Assembly (NCBI GenBank): GCA_023818995.1
Contig: JAMWDA010000004.1
Coordinates: 1 to 22,364 of the forward strand
Direction: 5' to 3'
Origin: Candidatus Omnitrophota bacterium
Lineage (GTDB): Bacteria; Omnitrophota; Gorgyraeia; Duberdicusellales; 4484-171
DNA: 22,364 nt
The translations under genes were made by a program, and so were the position numbers. Shown here in pieces: positions 7,807-15,591 of this stretch (the first letter of the stretch is position 1; every line of letters begins with the position of its first letter). The notes beneath the pieces are model-generated. The model did not search any database. It saw nothing but the letters and a program-made list of their open reading frames with translations, and had not been told where the DNA came from.

Positions 7807-7823
7807 ATTCACTTTATGAAAAT

Positions 7824-10478
7824 TTAATTTTTTCGGTTGAGTTCTAAAACCTTATCCCTTAATCTATTAGCGATAGCCTGATATATATCTAAAGAGTCTT
7901 TTCCTTCCTGAATTAAAGTTTCAGGAGATATTTTTTCCCCTATTGTTACTTTTATTTTAGAGATAGTAGGAAAGAGACGATACCGTGGCCAGGCTTGGAA
8001 TGTTCCTTTTATATACATAGGTAAAACAGGTATGTTAAGCTCTTTTACAAGTATACCGATACCTTTTTTAAATTCTTTCACTTTACCATCGGCAGAACGC
8101 GTTCCTTCAGGGAAGATACAGATAATTTTAGAATTTCTTAAAACGTAACTACAAGCTTGCATACTTTCTATTAGATTTATCATCGGGTCTATAGGAATAA
8201 AACGAAATATTTTGCCTGCCCAGTTTATAAATGGTTGTTGAAAATATACGTTGTATCCTAAAAAGAATACTTTATTTATGATGCGTGGGCCTAAAGCACT
8301 TGCTACTATAAACCCGTCCAGGTAACTACAATGGTTAGGAGAGATTATGTAAGGTGTATCTTTGGGTATGTTAATTTTGTTTTTTACTTTTAAACGAAAG
8401 ATAACTCTTACGATTATAGCTAAAAGGGAAATTAAAATAAAACTTAGAAATTTTTTGAGTAAGTTTTGTTCTATATCTATAGCTTTAACTATTTGTGGTG
8501 GTGTTTGTATAAGGATTTCTTTCCATTGAGTAATTTTTGTTTCCAATTGTGTGGTGGGAAAAGATGTTTTCGCGGGTGAATGTTCAAATAGTTTCTTTAT
8601 GACGTCGCGCATAGTAAATATACCTATTAGTTCTTCCTCATTTATTTGAATGTTGGTTAATTTTTCAAAGTCAAGTAGCATCTCTATCTGTTGTAGAGAA
8701 TCTAAGCCGAGGTCTAATTCTAAGTTGTCATCTAAATTAACGGGTCTTTTTAATTTCTGTGATATATACTCCAAAGCTTTCTGACAGATCGATTGGTTAA
8801 GTAGATAGCTATCCTCGGGTAGAACCCTTTTAGTTACTTGAGAAGTAGAAAGATTTGAATACTTTTTTTCTATTTCATAACGTTTAAGTTTACCTAAAAT
8901 AGTCCGTGGTAAATTTTCATTTGTGATTATAAAATTTTTTATTCTTTTATAATGAGGAAGGTTATGAGAAAAGTTTTCTATTTCCCAGCGTATTCTATCT
9001 TTTATTTGAGTTACTTCTCGTTCACGAAAATGTTCATAGTTAGGTAAAATAACTGCATTTAAGGCATCTTTAGTGGATGGCGATAAAAATATGCATATCT
9101 CTTTAATGTAAGGACTTTTCAGATAATAAGTTTCCAATTCTTCAGGAGCAATCTTTTTGCCTGAACTTAAGACGAGCATCTCCTTTTTTCTACCTACGAT
9201 AGTATAGAAACCATTTTTATCTTTGTAAGCCAAATCACCTGTGTATAGCCATCCATCTTTGATTACCTGTTTAGTATATTCATGGTCGTTATAATAACCT
9301 TGTGTAATATTTTCTCCTTTGGCAATAATTTCTCCTATACCATTTTCATCAGGGTTATAGAGTTTTACTTCTACATCGGGTATGGGCTTACCTATTGAGC
9401 CAAGTTTAAAATCGTTAGGTTTATTAAAAGTTATTACGGGAGAGGCTTCGGTTAACCCATAACCTTCCAGTATAGTAAATCCCCATTTATAGAAGGCTTG
9501 GGCAATCTCTACGGGTAATTTAGACCCACCGCTTATTAGAAATCTAAAGCCTTTGCCAAATTTTGTATGCAACTCTTTTAAGATTATTTTGGCGAGATTA
9601 AAAGAAATTCTTTTTCTTAAAAAAACTCCTATGTTAAGAAGAGTATTCACAAGTGTTTTTTTGTAAAAAGGTAAAGAATTTATTTTAGCATTTATTTTTT
9701 CATAAAAAAGGCTTAATACACGAGGAACAGCTACCATCACGGTAACTTTTGTATTCTGTATACAATCAAGAATCTCTTCACCTTCAATATGTGAAGGGAA
9801 ACTAATTTTTGCTTGCGTAAGTATAGGTAATAAAAGGTTAACTACAAAAGGATAAGTATGGTGGTAGGGAAGTATAGAGATAAGACAATCGTTAGGAGTA
9901 ATTATATTTAGCTTTTTAATTGATTCCACATTAGCAAGGAAATTTTTATGTGTTAACATTACTCCTTTAGGTGTAGCAGTTGTGCCTGAAGTATAAACGA
10001 GTGAGGCAATCGCTTCAGGTAAAATGTTATCTTTGGGGAGAAATTCTTCTATTTTTTTATCATCCTCAGCAATTTCCTCAGTATCAACAGTGACAGTTTT
10101 TATATTTAGAGTTTCTGCAATCTCCTTTAGGTAAGGCAAGAGGTTAGAGGAGGTAGTAATAATTTTAGATTGTGAATGAACAAGTATATCCTTCATTTCG
10201 TTTTTTTCAGTTTGATAGTATAAAGGGACAGCTATAGCACCTAAGCGCATAATTCCTAAATAAACACTTACCCAGAGAGGACTATTTTCTAATACGATAG
10301 CTACTTTATCTTCCCTTTTAATATTATGTTTTTTAAGTAGGTAGGCTAATTTTATTGCCTTGGTATAAACATCTTGATAAGTAAGAGTGGTATATTCTTT
10401 ACCTTGCTTAAAATAAATAAGTTCTTTTTGAGGGGATTTACCATATACTTCTTTAAAAGATTCAAATATACTATTCAT
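7824..10478 (-). CDS. AMP-ligase / acyl carrier / PlsC acyltransferase fusion
   Basis: Positions are counted from the ATG at 10478. Residues 1 to about 545 form an acyl-activating AMP ligase of the long-chain fatty acid type: the P-loop-like motif is YTSGTTATPKGV at 162-173, followed by GYGLTE near 339, LYTGDLA near 411 and a late Lys in LGKLKR. An acyl-carrier domain at about 560-635 has the phosphopantetheine Ser594 in LGLDSLQQ. A membrane segment (about 677-694) leads to a PlsC-like acyltransferase with NHCSYLD (His716, Asp721) and FPEGTRS (Glu791). The layout resembles Aas, the 2-acyl-lysophospholipid acyltransferase/acyl-ACP synthetase, but with order reversed and its own carrier. Activated acyl groups would be loaded onto the carrier and moved to a lysolipid at the membrane. 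A longer start, TTG at 10526, adds 16 unusual residues and also lacks a ribosome site, so the ATG is preferred. Confidence 0.9.
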   Translation of the reverse strand: MNSIFESFKEVYGKSPQKELIYFKQGKEYTTLTYQDVYTKAIKLAYLLKKHNIKREDKVAIVLENSPLWVSVYLGIMRLGAIAVPLYYQTEKNEMKDILVHSQSKIITTSSNLLPYLKEIAETLNIKTVTVDTEEIAEDDKKIEEFLPKDNILPEAIASLVYTSGTTATPKGVMLTHKNFLANVESIKKLNIITPNDCLISILPYHHTYPFVVNLLLPILTQAKISFPSHIEGEEILDCIQNTKVTVMVAVPRVLSLFYEKINAKINSLPFYKKTLVNTLLNIGVFLRKRISFNLAKIILKELHTKFGKGFRFLISGGSKLPVEIAQAFYKWGFTILEGYGLTEASPVITFNKPNDFKLGSIGKPIPDVEVKLYNPDENGIGEIIAKGENITQGYYNDHEYTKQVIKDGWLYTGDLAYKDKNGFYTIVGRKKEMLVLSSGKKIAPEELETYYLKSPYIKEICIFLSPSTKDALNAVILPNYEHFREREVTQIKDRIRWEIENFSHNLPHYKRIKNFIITNENLPRTILGKLKRYEIEKKYSNLSTSQVTKRVLPEDSYLLNQSICQKALEYISQKLKRPVNLDDNLELDLGLDSLQQIEMLLDFEKLTNIQINEEELIGIFTMRDVIKKLFEHSPAKTSFPTTQLETKITQWKEILIQTPPQIVKAIDIEQNLLKKFLSFILISLLAIIVRVIFRLKVKNKINIPKDTPYIISPNHCSYLDGFIVASALGPRIINKVFFLGYNVYFQQPFINWAGKIFRFIPIDPMINLIESMQACSYVLRNSKIICIFPEGTRSADGKVKEFKKGIGILVKELNIPVLPMYIKGTFQAWPRYRLFPTISKIKVTIGEKISPETLIQEGKDSLDIYQAIANRLRDKVLELNRKN

Positions 10479-10496
10479 TATGCTATGGCACTTTTT

Positions 10497-10526
10497 ATTA
10501 TAACGAGGAGAACAAAAATCCTTCAA
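10497..10526 (-). promoter_or_regulatory. Proximal promoter candidate for the lipid ligase gene
   Basis: On the minus strand, TTGAAG (10526-10521) is followed after 18 bp by a perfect TATAAT (10502-10497). The start of transcription would be near 10490, about a dozen bases before the ATG at 10478. If used, it would exclude the TTG start at 10526. Confidence 0.35.
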
Positions 10527-10568
10527 AAATTAATATTTTATCTATAGCTCTATAAATTTCTTCTTTTA

Positions 10569-10597
10569 AATATACCTATAAAACTCCATCTTGTCAA
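10569..10597 (-). promoter_or_regulatory. Distal promoter for the lipid ligase gene
   Basis: On the minus strand, a perfect TTGACA (10597-10592) is followed after 17 bp by TATATT (10574-10569), five of six consensus bases. Transcription would start near 10562. The -35 lies in the small inverted repeat CTTGTCAAG. The resulting leader contains a short AT hairpin, TATAG/CTATA, at 10543-10554. Confidence 0.6.
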
Positions 10598-10708
10598 GAA
10601 GATTGAAGACGAAATATCTGTATATTTTACTAAAGTTAAAATATAGAAATACAATAGAAATTTATGGGAATTCAGTAAAAATTTACCCCCTATTTAAAGA
10701 TAAACTTA

Positions 10709-10736
10709 TTGATTTATATTAAAAATGGCTTATAAT
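10709..10736 (+). promoter_or_regulatory. Promoter of the thioredoxin-CcdA operon
   Basis: TTGATT (10709-10714) and a perfect TATAAT (10731-10736) are separated by 16 bp. Transcription would start near 10743, leaving a leader of about 20 bases with the modest ribosome site AGGA (10751-10754) before the ATG at 10764. Confidence 0.6.
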
Positions 10737-10763
10737 AAAACTTAAGCTACAGGAAATAAAATA

Positions 10764-11909
10764 ATGAGGAATATTTTAGTAAGCTTAGTTGGTATACTGT
10801 TTAGTATAATTATCGCGGGCAATATTTTTGCCCAGAATAATAAAACAGAGGTAGTTTTATTTTATTCTCCCCATTGTAAATCTTGCATAGAACTAAAAAA
10901 CGAATATTTAAATAAAATATTAGAAAAATACGCTGATAAGATTGAATTGAAGATGCTTGATACTACCGACCCCAAGAATCTTTCTTTACTAATTTATTTA
11001 GCTCAGGAGTATGGTAATAAAAATGCTTTTGTCCCTTCAATATTTATAGGAAACAATTTTCTTGTGGGTAAAAAAGAGATAGAGGCTAATTTAGAGAATC
11101 TTATTGATAGGTGTCAGGAAAATAAGTTTCTATTACCAATTTTTTCCTCGCCTCAGGAGTTGATAGAGAGGTTTAAGAGTATTTCCATATTCACTATTAT
11201 TTCCGCAGGGCTTATCGATGGGGTTAATCCTTGTGCATTTGCTGTGATAGTTTTCTTTATTTCTTTTTTAGGTGTTTATGGTTACGATAAGAAAGAAATA
11301 TTGTATATTGGCATCTCTTACATTTTTAGTGTTTTTTTTACTTACATACTTATAGGATTAGGGCTTTTAAAATTTTTGTACTCTTTGAGACACTTTTATA
11401 TTATTATGAAAATTTTTTATTATTTTGTAGGTTCACTCTGTTTCTTTTTAGCTGGTTCTGCTTTATACGATTATTTTAAATTTAAAAAAACTAAACAAAC
11501 CGATGGTCTAATTCTTCAGCTACCTGACTTTTTGAAGAAGAGGATAAACTTGGTTATAGGAGCCAACTTAAGAGAAAAAAAATATCATCGTATATTAGAA
11601 TTGTGTTTGGTGTCGTTTTTTGTAGGTTTTTCTGTTTCTATTTTAGAATCAGTTTGCACAGGGCAAGTATATTTACCCACTATAGTATTTATTTTAAAGA
11701 TACCCGATTTAAGATTAAGAGCTTGGTTTTATCTTTTAATTTACAATCTTATGTTTATTTCGCCTTTAGTAATAATTTTTATCTTTTCTATAATAGGTGT
11801 TACTTCTAAACAATTTAATCATTTCATTAAAAATAATTTAGGGAAAATAAAATTAGCGATGAGTGGTTTATTTTTATTTTTAGGAATAATTATGTTTGGA
11901 TTAAGTTAA
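10764..11909 (+). CDS. Thioredoxin domain fused to CcdA/DsbD-like membrane domain
   Basis: A signal peptide or anchor spans residues 1-23 (cleavage plausible after IFA). Residues 27-120 resemble a thioredoxin fold with the redox pair Cys38 and Cys41 (HCKSC) and a proline (Val90-Pro91) at the cis-Pro position. The remaining 260 residues hold about six hydrophobic helices with two conserved-type cysteines, Cys157 in GVNPCAF and Cys298 in ESVCTGQVYLP. These fit the CcdA/DsbD transmembrane reductant carrier. The protein probably brings electrons from the cytosol to the periplasmic thioredoxin, for disulfide reduction or cytochrome maturation. In DsbD the thioredoxin domain is at the C-terminus; here it is N-terminal. 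A PilZ gene begins two bases after the stop. Confidence 0.85.
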   Translation: MRNILVSLVGILFSIIIAGNIFAQNNKTEVVLFYSPHCKSCIELKNEYLNKILEKYADKIELKMLDTTDPKNLSLLIYLAQEYGNKNAFVPSIFIGNNFLVGKKEIEANLENLIDRCQENKFLLPIFSSPQELIERFKSISIFTIISAGLIDGVNPCAFAVIVFFISFLGVYGYDKKEILYIGISYIFSVFFTYILIGLGLLKFLYSLRHFYIIMKIFYYFVGSLCFFLAGSALYDYFKFKKTKQTDGLILQLPDFLKKRINLVIGANLREKKYHRILELCLVSFFVGFSVSILESVCTGQVYLPTIVFILKIPDLRLRAWFYLLIYNLMFISPLVIIFIFSIIGVTSKQFNHFIKNNLGKIKLAMSGLFLFLGIIMFGLS

Positions 11910-11911
11910 TT

Positions 11912-12268
11912 ATGGAGAGACGTAAATATAATAGAGCTATATCTGCTAGTCATATTGATTTTTACGACGTGGGGGGTACCTATCTATGTGAGGGAAGTGT
12001 GCTAAATATTTCTACAGGTGGTATCTTTGTAGCTTATATTGATAAAAACAAATTATCTCAATTTATCCCCCATCAAAAAATTAAATTCACCTTTAATATT
12101 CCTACCGGTCAGTTAATAGGTAATGGTGAGATCGTTTGGTTGAATGAAGAAGAGTTAAGTTTAGGATTGAAATTTACTGCCATAGAGAACGAAGATGGGA
12201 TTTCTCATTTGATAGATTTCATTACCAGTCCAATTTGTGGTTGGAGGGATACAGAGACGGGCGTTTAA
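11912..12268 (+). CDS. PilZ domain protein
   Basis: The protein has 118 residues and begins almost directly with the cyclic-di-GMP motif: RxxxR is Arg4 and Arg8 (RKYNR), and (D/N)xSxxG is Asn32, Ser34 and Gly37 (NISTGG). The remainder is a beta barrel with a C-terminal helix. It resembles the PilZ protein at 850 in size and layout but not closely in sequence. The ATG lies two bases after the previous stop without a ribosome site, so translation is probably coupled. Co-transcription with a membrane thiol-redox protein may be incidental. Confidence 0.85.
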   Translation: MERRKYNRAISASHIDFYDVGGTYLCEGSVLNISTGGIFVAYIDKNKLSQFIPHQKIKFTFNIPTGQLIGNGEIVWLNEEELSLGLKFTAIENEDGISHLIDFITSPICGWRDTETGV

Positions 12269-12296
12269 TTGATAGTAAATTTTCAGGGAGGTAAAT

Positions 12297-12515
12297 ATGG
12301 GTAGAGAAGTAGAGTTAATCATTCCCGGTGAGCTTAAGGAGGAACCAATATTTTATTATATCATTAAAAATTTTGATGTTATTCCTAATATTGTAGAAGC
12401 TTCCTTTTCCACAGAGATGGGATGGGCGATAGTTAAATTTGAAGGAGAGCCTCAAGAGATTGAACGGTTATTTGATTTCTTAAGGGATAAAGGTGTACGG
12501 ATTAACTTTAGATAA
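12297..12515 (+). CDS. NIL domain protein
   Basis: This is a 72-residue single-domain protein. The pattern (ELIIPGELKEEPIFYYIIKN, then VEASFS, WAIVKFEG and IERLFDFLRDKGVRI) matches the NIL domain found at the C-terminus of the methionine importer ATPase MetN and as free small proteins. It is an ACT/ferredoxin-like fold thought to bind a small ligand. A free copy may be a regulator or accessory factor; nothing here names its ligand. A strong ribosome site, AGGGAGG, precedes the ATG. Its 3' end overlaps the next gene by 23 bases. Confidence 0.75.
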   Translation: MGREVELIIPGELKEEPIFYYIIKNFDVIPNIVEASFSTEMGWAIVKFEGEPQEIERLFDFLRDKGVRINFR

Positions 12516-13230
12516 GGTTAGAATTATAAAGAATATTCGTATCGTTTTAGTAAATCCTACGATAGAGGAGAATATTGGACTGTGTGCGAGGGTTCTAAAG
12601 AACACCTCGTTTTCCCATCTTTATTTAGTTAAGCCAAACTTAAGCACTATTTCTTTTAAAGTAGCTAAGCGAGCTAATGATTTATTGAAAGAAGCAAAAG
12701 TATTTGATGAACTTAAACAGGCTTTAAAAGATTCTCTATTTGTTTTTGGCACAACCCGCAGGAAACGAGCAGATAAACTCATATATAATTTAAATTATAT
12801 TCTCCCTTCTATCGTAGCACAAGCATCAAAGGGAGTGGTTAGTATAATTTTTGGTAAGGAAGACTTTGGTTTATCTAAAGAGGAATTGAGATACTGCGAT
12901 AGTGTTTTTTATATTCCTGCTAATCCAAATTTTTCTTCTTACAATTTAGCCTTTGCTGTGGGAATAGTTTGTTATAAGATTCTTGAATATTTGGATAATG
13001 TTATGTATATAGATTCTTTAGATTTGGCTAAGAAAGAAGATATAGAAACTCTTCTTGTTTTTATTCAAAAAGCGATGACTGTTCTGGGGGTAAAGAAGGA
13101 ATTTATAGATTCTTCATTTAATTCTTTCCGTAGAATATTTTTGAGGACCCATCTTACTTGTAACGAAGTTCAAATTTTAAAAACCATTTTCCTTAGAATA
13201 ATTAATTATTTCAGTAGCGAGAAAAGATAA
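12493..13230 (+). CDS. trmJ: TrmJ-like SPOUT RNA 2'-O-methyltransferase
   Basis: This SPOUT-class RNA ribose methyltransferase probably acts on position 32 of tRNA. Visible family motifs are VNPTIEENIGLCAR (about 20-33), VSIIFGKEDFGLS (116-128) and IPANPNFSSYNLAFAV (141-156), which form the knotted SAM site. TrmJ proteins share the NPxxxxNIG and SSxNLAxAV patterns; the closely related TrmL or TrmH types are less likely. The only standard start upstream of the conserved region is GTG at 12493, inside the NIL gene; AAGGGA precedes it with about five bases of spacing, supporting this overlap. The C-terminal ~70 residues are helical, as in TrmJ dimers. It is the last gene before the divergent PAP2 promoter. 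Confidence 0.85.
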   Translation: MYGLTLDKVRIIKNIRIVLVNPTIEENIGLCARVLKNTSFSHLYLVKPNLSTISFKVAKRANDLLKEAKVFDELKQALKDSLFVFGTTRRKRADKLIYNLNYILPSIVAQASKGVVSIIFGKEDFGLSKEELRYCDSVFYIPANPNFSSYNLAFAVGIVCYKILEYLDNVMYIDSLDLAKKEDIETLLVFIQKAMTVLGVKKEFIDSSFNSFRRIFLRTHLTCNEVQILKTIFLRIINYFSSEKR

Positions 13231-13239
13231 ATAAATAAG

Positions 13240-13291
13240 TTTATAAGTAGTTTTAGATTTCCTGCTTTTTATATCTTTGTTTACTTATAAA
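13240..13291. repeat. Perfect 10 bp inverted repeat upstream of the PAP2-like promoter
   Basis: TTTATAAGTA (13240-13249) and TACTTATAAA (13282-13291) are exact complements 32 bp apart. They end ten bases before the -35 hexamer of the 13337 gene. This could be a paired operator or a chance AT-rich match. Confidence 0.4.
13245..13270 (+). terminator. Weak terminator candidate after trmJ
   Basis: AAGTAG (13245-13250) can pair with CTGCTT (13262-13267), five Watson-Crick pairs and one G-T pair, and the T-run reaches 13270. The short stem makes this a weak prediction. Confidence 0.3.
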
Positions 13292-13300
13292 AAATTTGAG

Positions 13301-13329
13301 TTGAACAATATTTAAGTTAGCTTTATAAT
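13301..13329 (+). promoter_or_regulatory. Promoter giving a leaderless start at 13337
   Basis: TTGAAC (13301-13306) is followed after 17 bp by a perfect TATAAT (13324-13329). Seven bases separate the -10 from the ATG at 13337, so the predicted start of transcription coincides with the start codon. No Shine-Dalgarno sequence is present. Confidence 0.65.
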
Positions 13330-13336
13330 AATTTTT

Positions 13337-13786
13337 ATGCAAGATTTTTGGGGGGGTATATTTTCTAATCAAGTGCTTTGGATTACTATACTTAGCTGGG
13401 CAATAGCCCAGGGTATAAAAATAATTATTGGTATAGCTGGTGGTAAAAAATTTAGTTTTTATTGGGTATTAAGAACCGGTGGTATGCCATCCGCTCACAG
13501 CGCGGCTGTAGTAAGTTTGGCACTTTCCTTAGGTAAAGAGGAGGGATTCTCTTCACCGGTATTTGCTTTAGCAGCAATAATTGCTCTTATAACGATGTTT
13601 GATGCTCAGACTTGGCGTCGTTCTATAGGTGTTCAGGCAAGGGTTCTTAATAATATTCTTGATGACTTTCATAAGAAAAGAAGGGTGGGAGAAGAAAGAT
13701 TAAAGGAGCTTGTTGGGCATACTCCTGTTGAGGTTATAGTAGGAGGTAGTATCGGTTTTATAGTTTTTCTTTTATTTTATAGATAG
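13337..13786 (+). CDS. Divergent PAP2 family membrane protein (DUF212)
   Basis: The 149-residue protein matches the divergent PAP2 / DUF212 family. It shows TGGMPSAHSA (47-56), which echoes the PAP2 phosphatase SGHS-type motif, then FDAQTWRRSIGVQARVLN (88-105) and the C-terminal GHTPVEVIVGG (127-137). Hydrophobic helices lie at about 13-34, 52-65, 74-89 and 131-147. Its function is not firmly known; a lipid phosphatase-like role is assumed from the motif. The common family reading 'YDAxGVRRxxG' is here FDAQTWRRSIG, a small departure. The gene begins at a predicted leaderless promoter and heads the run through the response regulator at 16527. Confidence 0.85.
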   Translation: MQDFWGGIFSNQVLWITILSWAIAQGIKIIIGIAGGKKFSFYWVLRTGGMPSAHSAAVVSLALSLGKEEGFSSPVFALAAIIALITMFDAQTWRRSIGVQARVLNNILDDFHKKRRVGEERLKELVGHTPVEVIVGGSIGFIVFLLFYR

Positions 13787-13794
13787 GAGGAGAT

Positions 13795-14592
13795 ATGAAT
13801 AAACGTATTTTTTTAGTATTAGGTATTGGAATAGTAATTATCATATTGGTAATTATCACTTCTCTACCTCATAAACGTCATATATCCGAAAGTATAAAAG
13901 AGGAAATTAAACCACATCTTTTAAATATAGAAGAAGAGAAAGACCTTCTAAAAGCTAAAGCTATTTTGCAGGAAAACTTAGAGAAAGCTAATAAACCAGA
14001 AATTATGGAGGCACTAAAAAAGAAATTAGAAGAGGTAAATATGAAGATTCTTTTTTCTCCCCTTATTGATGAATGTAGCCAGGAGTACATTGTTCAAAGT
14101 AAAGATAACCTTACTAAGATTGCTAAGAAATTTAATACCACCGTAGAATTGATTCGTCGGGCAAATAGTTTAACTTCGGATACAATTATGCCCGGTCAGA
14201 AACTAAAAGTTAATATGTGTAAGTTTTCTATAGCTATAGATAAATCTTTAAATCTACTTTTTTTGAAACGTAATGGGATGGTTATGAAAACCTATATAGT
14301 TTCTACAGGTAAAGATAATTCAACCCCAATAGGCACCTTTAAAATTGTTAACAAACTGGAGAATCCCACTTGGTTCAAAGCAGGCGCAGTTGTTCCTCCT
14401 GGCAGTCCTGAGAATATCTTGGGAACAAGGTGGATGGGGTTAAATATTATCGGTTATGGTATTCATGGCAGTAAAGATGAAAATGAAATTGGTAAGCAAG
14501 TAACTCAAGGGTGTGTTCGTATGCATAATAAAGATGTTGAAGAATTATCCGATATCATCCCCTTGGGCACAGAGGTAGAAATCGTAGATTAA
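13795..14592 (+). CDS. LysM and YkuD L,D-transpeptidase
   Basis: This is a cell-wall enzyme that makes 3-3 crosslinks or attaches proteins to peptidoglycan. A membrane anchor spans residues 5-23 and is followed by a charged helical stalk (30-90). A LysM repeat (about 97-140) begins EYIVQSKDNLTKIAKK and ends MPGQKLKV. The YkuD domain (about 143-264) has the catalytic motif with His224 (GIHGS) and Cys240 in TQGCVRM, spaced as in active enzymes. A second candidate pair, Cys94 and Cys142, flanks the LysM domain and might form a disulfide. The ribosome site TAGGAGG is strong. It follows the PAP2-like gene by 8 bp. Confidence 0.92.
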   Translation: MNKRIFLVLGIGIVIIILVIITSLPHKRHISESIKEEIKPHLLNIEEEKDLLKAKAILQENLEKANKPEIMEALKKKLEEVNMKILFSPLIDECSQEYIVQSKDNLTKIAKKFNTTVELIRRANSLTSDTIMPGQKLKVNMCKFSIAIDKSLNLLFLKRNGMVMKTYIVSTGKDNSTPIGTFKIVNKLENPTWFKAGAVVPPGSPENILGTRWMGLNIIGYGIHGSKDENEIGKQVTQGCVRMHNKDVEELSDIIPLGTEVEIVD

Positions 14593-14640
14593 ACCAATAA
14601 ATTGATATTTTTAAATTTTATTTTCTTGATAAGGTTAACG

Positions 14641-15591
14641 ATGCAGTATTGGGATTTTGAGAAACCTATAATAGAATTGGAAGCAAAGATTAAAGAGATT
14701 AAAGAATTTTCTGAGTCTAAAGATATAGACTTATCCTTAGAGATTAAAAACTTAGAGACCAAATTGAATGCTCTTAAAAAGGAGATTTACTCTAATCTTA
14801 CTGCCTGGCAAAAAGTTCAAATTGCTCGTCATATTCAAAGACCAACCACCTTAGACTATATAAATTTGATAATGAAAGATTTTATAGAACTTCATGGTGA
14901 TAGGTTATTTGGAGATGATAAAGCAATAGTCACAGGATTTGCTAAACTGGAAGGTAAGAAAGTAGCAATTGTAGGGCATCAGCGAGGTAAAGATACAAAG
15001 GAAAATTTAGAGAGAAATTTTGGTTGTCCTCATCCTGAGGGTTATCGTAAAGCTATGAGAATTATGAGATTAGCGGCGAGATTTTCTTTGCCCATAATTT
15101 CTTTTTTAGATACAAGAGGAGCTTATCCTGGTATAGGTGCAGAGGAACGTGGACAGGCTTTGGCTATTGCTGAGAACATAAGAGATATGTTTGGGTTAAG
15201 AACCCCTATAATTGTTATAGTTATTGGTGAAGGTGGGAGCGGAGGAGCATTAGGCATAGGGGTAGGAGATGTTATTCTTATTATGCAGTACGCTTACTAT
15301 TCAGTCATTTCACCAGAAGGCTGTGCAGCAATCTTATGGAGAGATGCTAAAATGGCTCCTCAATCAGCAGAAGCCCTAAAGTTGACCAGTGATGAACTTT
15401 TTAAATTAGGTGTTGTTGATGAGATTATACCTGAACCATATGGAGGAGCACATCGCAATTATGAAGAAACAGCTAACAATTTAAAGAAGGCTCTTCTAAA
15501 AAAATTAGAGGAGATATCTTCTTTCACCCCCCAAGAATTGTTAGCCAGAAGATATAATAAGTTCAGGAAAATGGGAGTATTTAAAGGATGA
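14641..15591 (+). CDS. accA: Acetyl-CoA carboxylase carboxyltransferase alpha subunit
   Basis: AccA, with AccD, moves the carboxyl group from carboxybiotin to acetyl-CoA to make malonyl-CoA, the first step of fatty acid synthesis. The 316-residue length matches the family. The N-terminus starts WDFEKPIIELEAKI, with a helical region to about 55. Then come HGDRLFGDD (85-93), GHQRGKDTKENLERNFG (112-128), DTRGAYPGIGAEERGQA (157-173), GEGGSGGALGIGVGD (196-210) and SPEGCAAILWRD (224-235), all standard active-site and CoA-binding segments. The ATG follows AAGG by about seven bases. An in-frame TTG at 14602 would add 13 hydrophobic residues unlike any AccA start and is rejected. AccD is not in the window. 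The stop codon overlaps the next ATG. Confidence 0.97.
   Translation: MQYWDFEKPIIELEAKIKEIKEFSESKDIDLSLEIKNLETKLNALKKEIYSNLTAWQKVQIARHIQRPTTLDYINLIMKDFIELHGDRLFGDDKAIVTGFAKLEGKKVAIVGHQRGKDTKENLERNFGCPHPEGYRKAMRIMRLAARFSLPIISFLDTRGAYPGIGAEERGQALAIAENIRDMFGLRTPIIVIVIGEGGSGGALGIGVGDVILIMQYAYYSVISPEGCAAILWRDAKMAPQSAEALKLTSDELFKLGVVDEIIPEPYGGAHRNYEETANNLKKALLKKLEEISSFTPQELLARRYNKFRKMGVFKG

Noticed and set aside
7806..7830. AAATT/AATTT inverted repeat followed by T-run between the convergent genes at 7806 and 7824
   Set aside because: The stem is only A-T pairs with poor extension, too weak to call a bidirectional terminator.
10479..10526. TTG start adding 16 residues to the lipid ligase
   Set aside because: There is no ribosome site, the added residues (SPRYNKKCHSI region) do not look like the family, and a promoter candidate lies inside this stretch.
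11603..11809. Plus-strand open frame of 68 codons, rich in Phe and Tyr
   Set aside because: It is a second-frame shadow inside the CcdA-like coding region, whose own frame has clear motifs.
13878..14090. Minus-strand open frame of 70 codons
   Set aside because: It is antisense to the helical stalk of the L,D-transpeptidase; low-complexity Ser/Phe content reflects the opposite strand.
14602..14640. TTG start adding 13 residues to AccA
   Set aside because: The added residues are hydrophobic and unlike AccA; the ATG at 14641 has a ribosome site and the family-type N-terminus.
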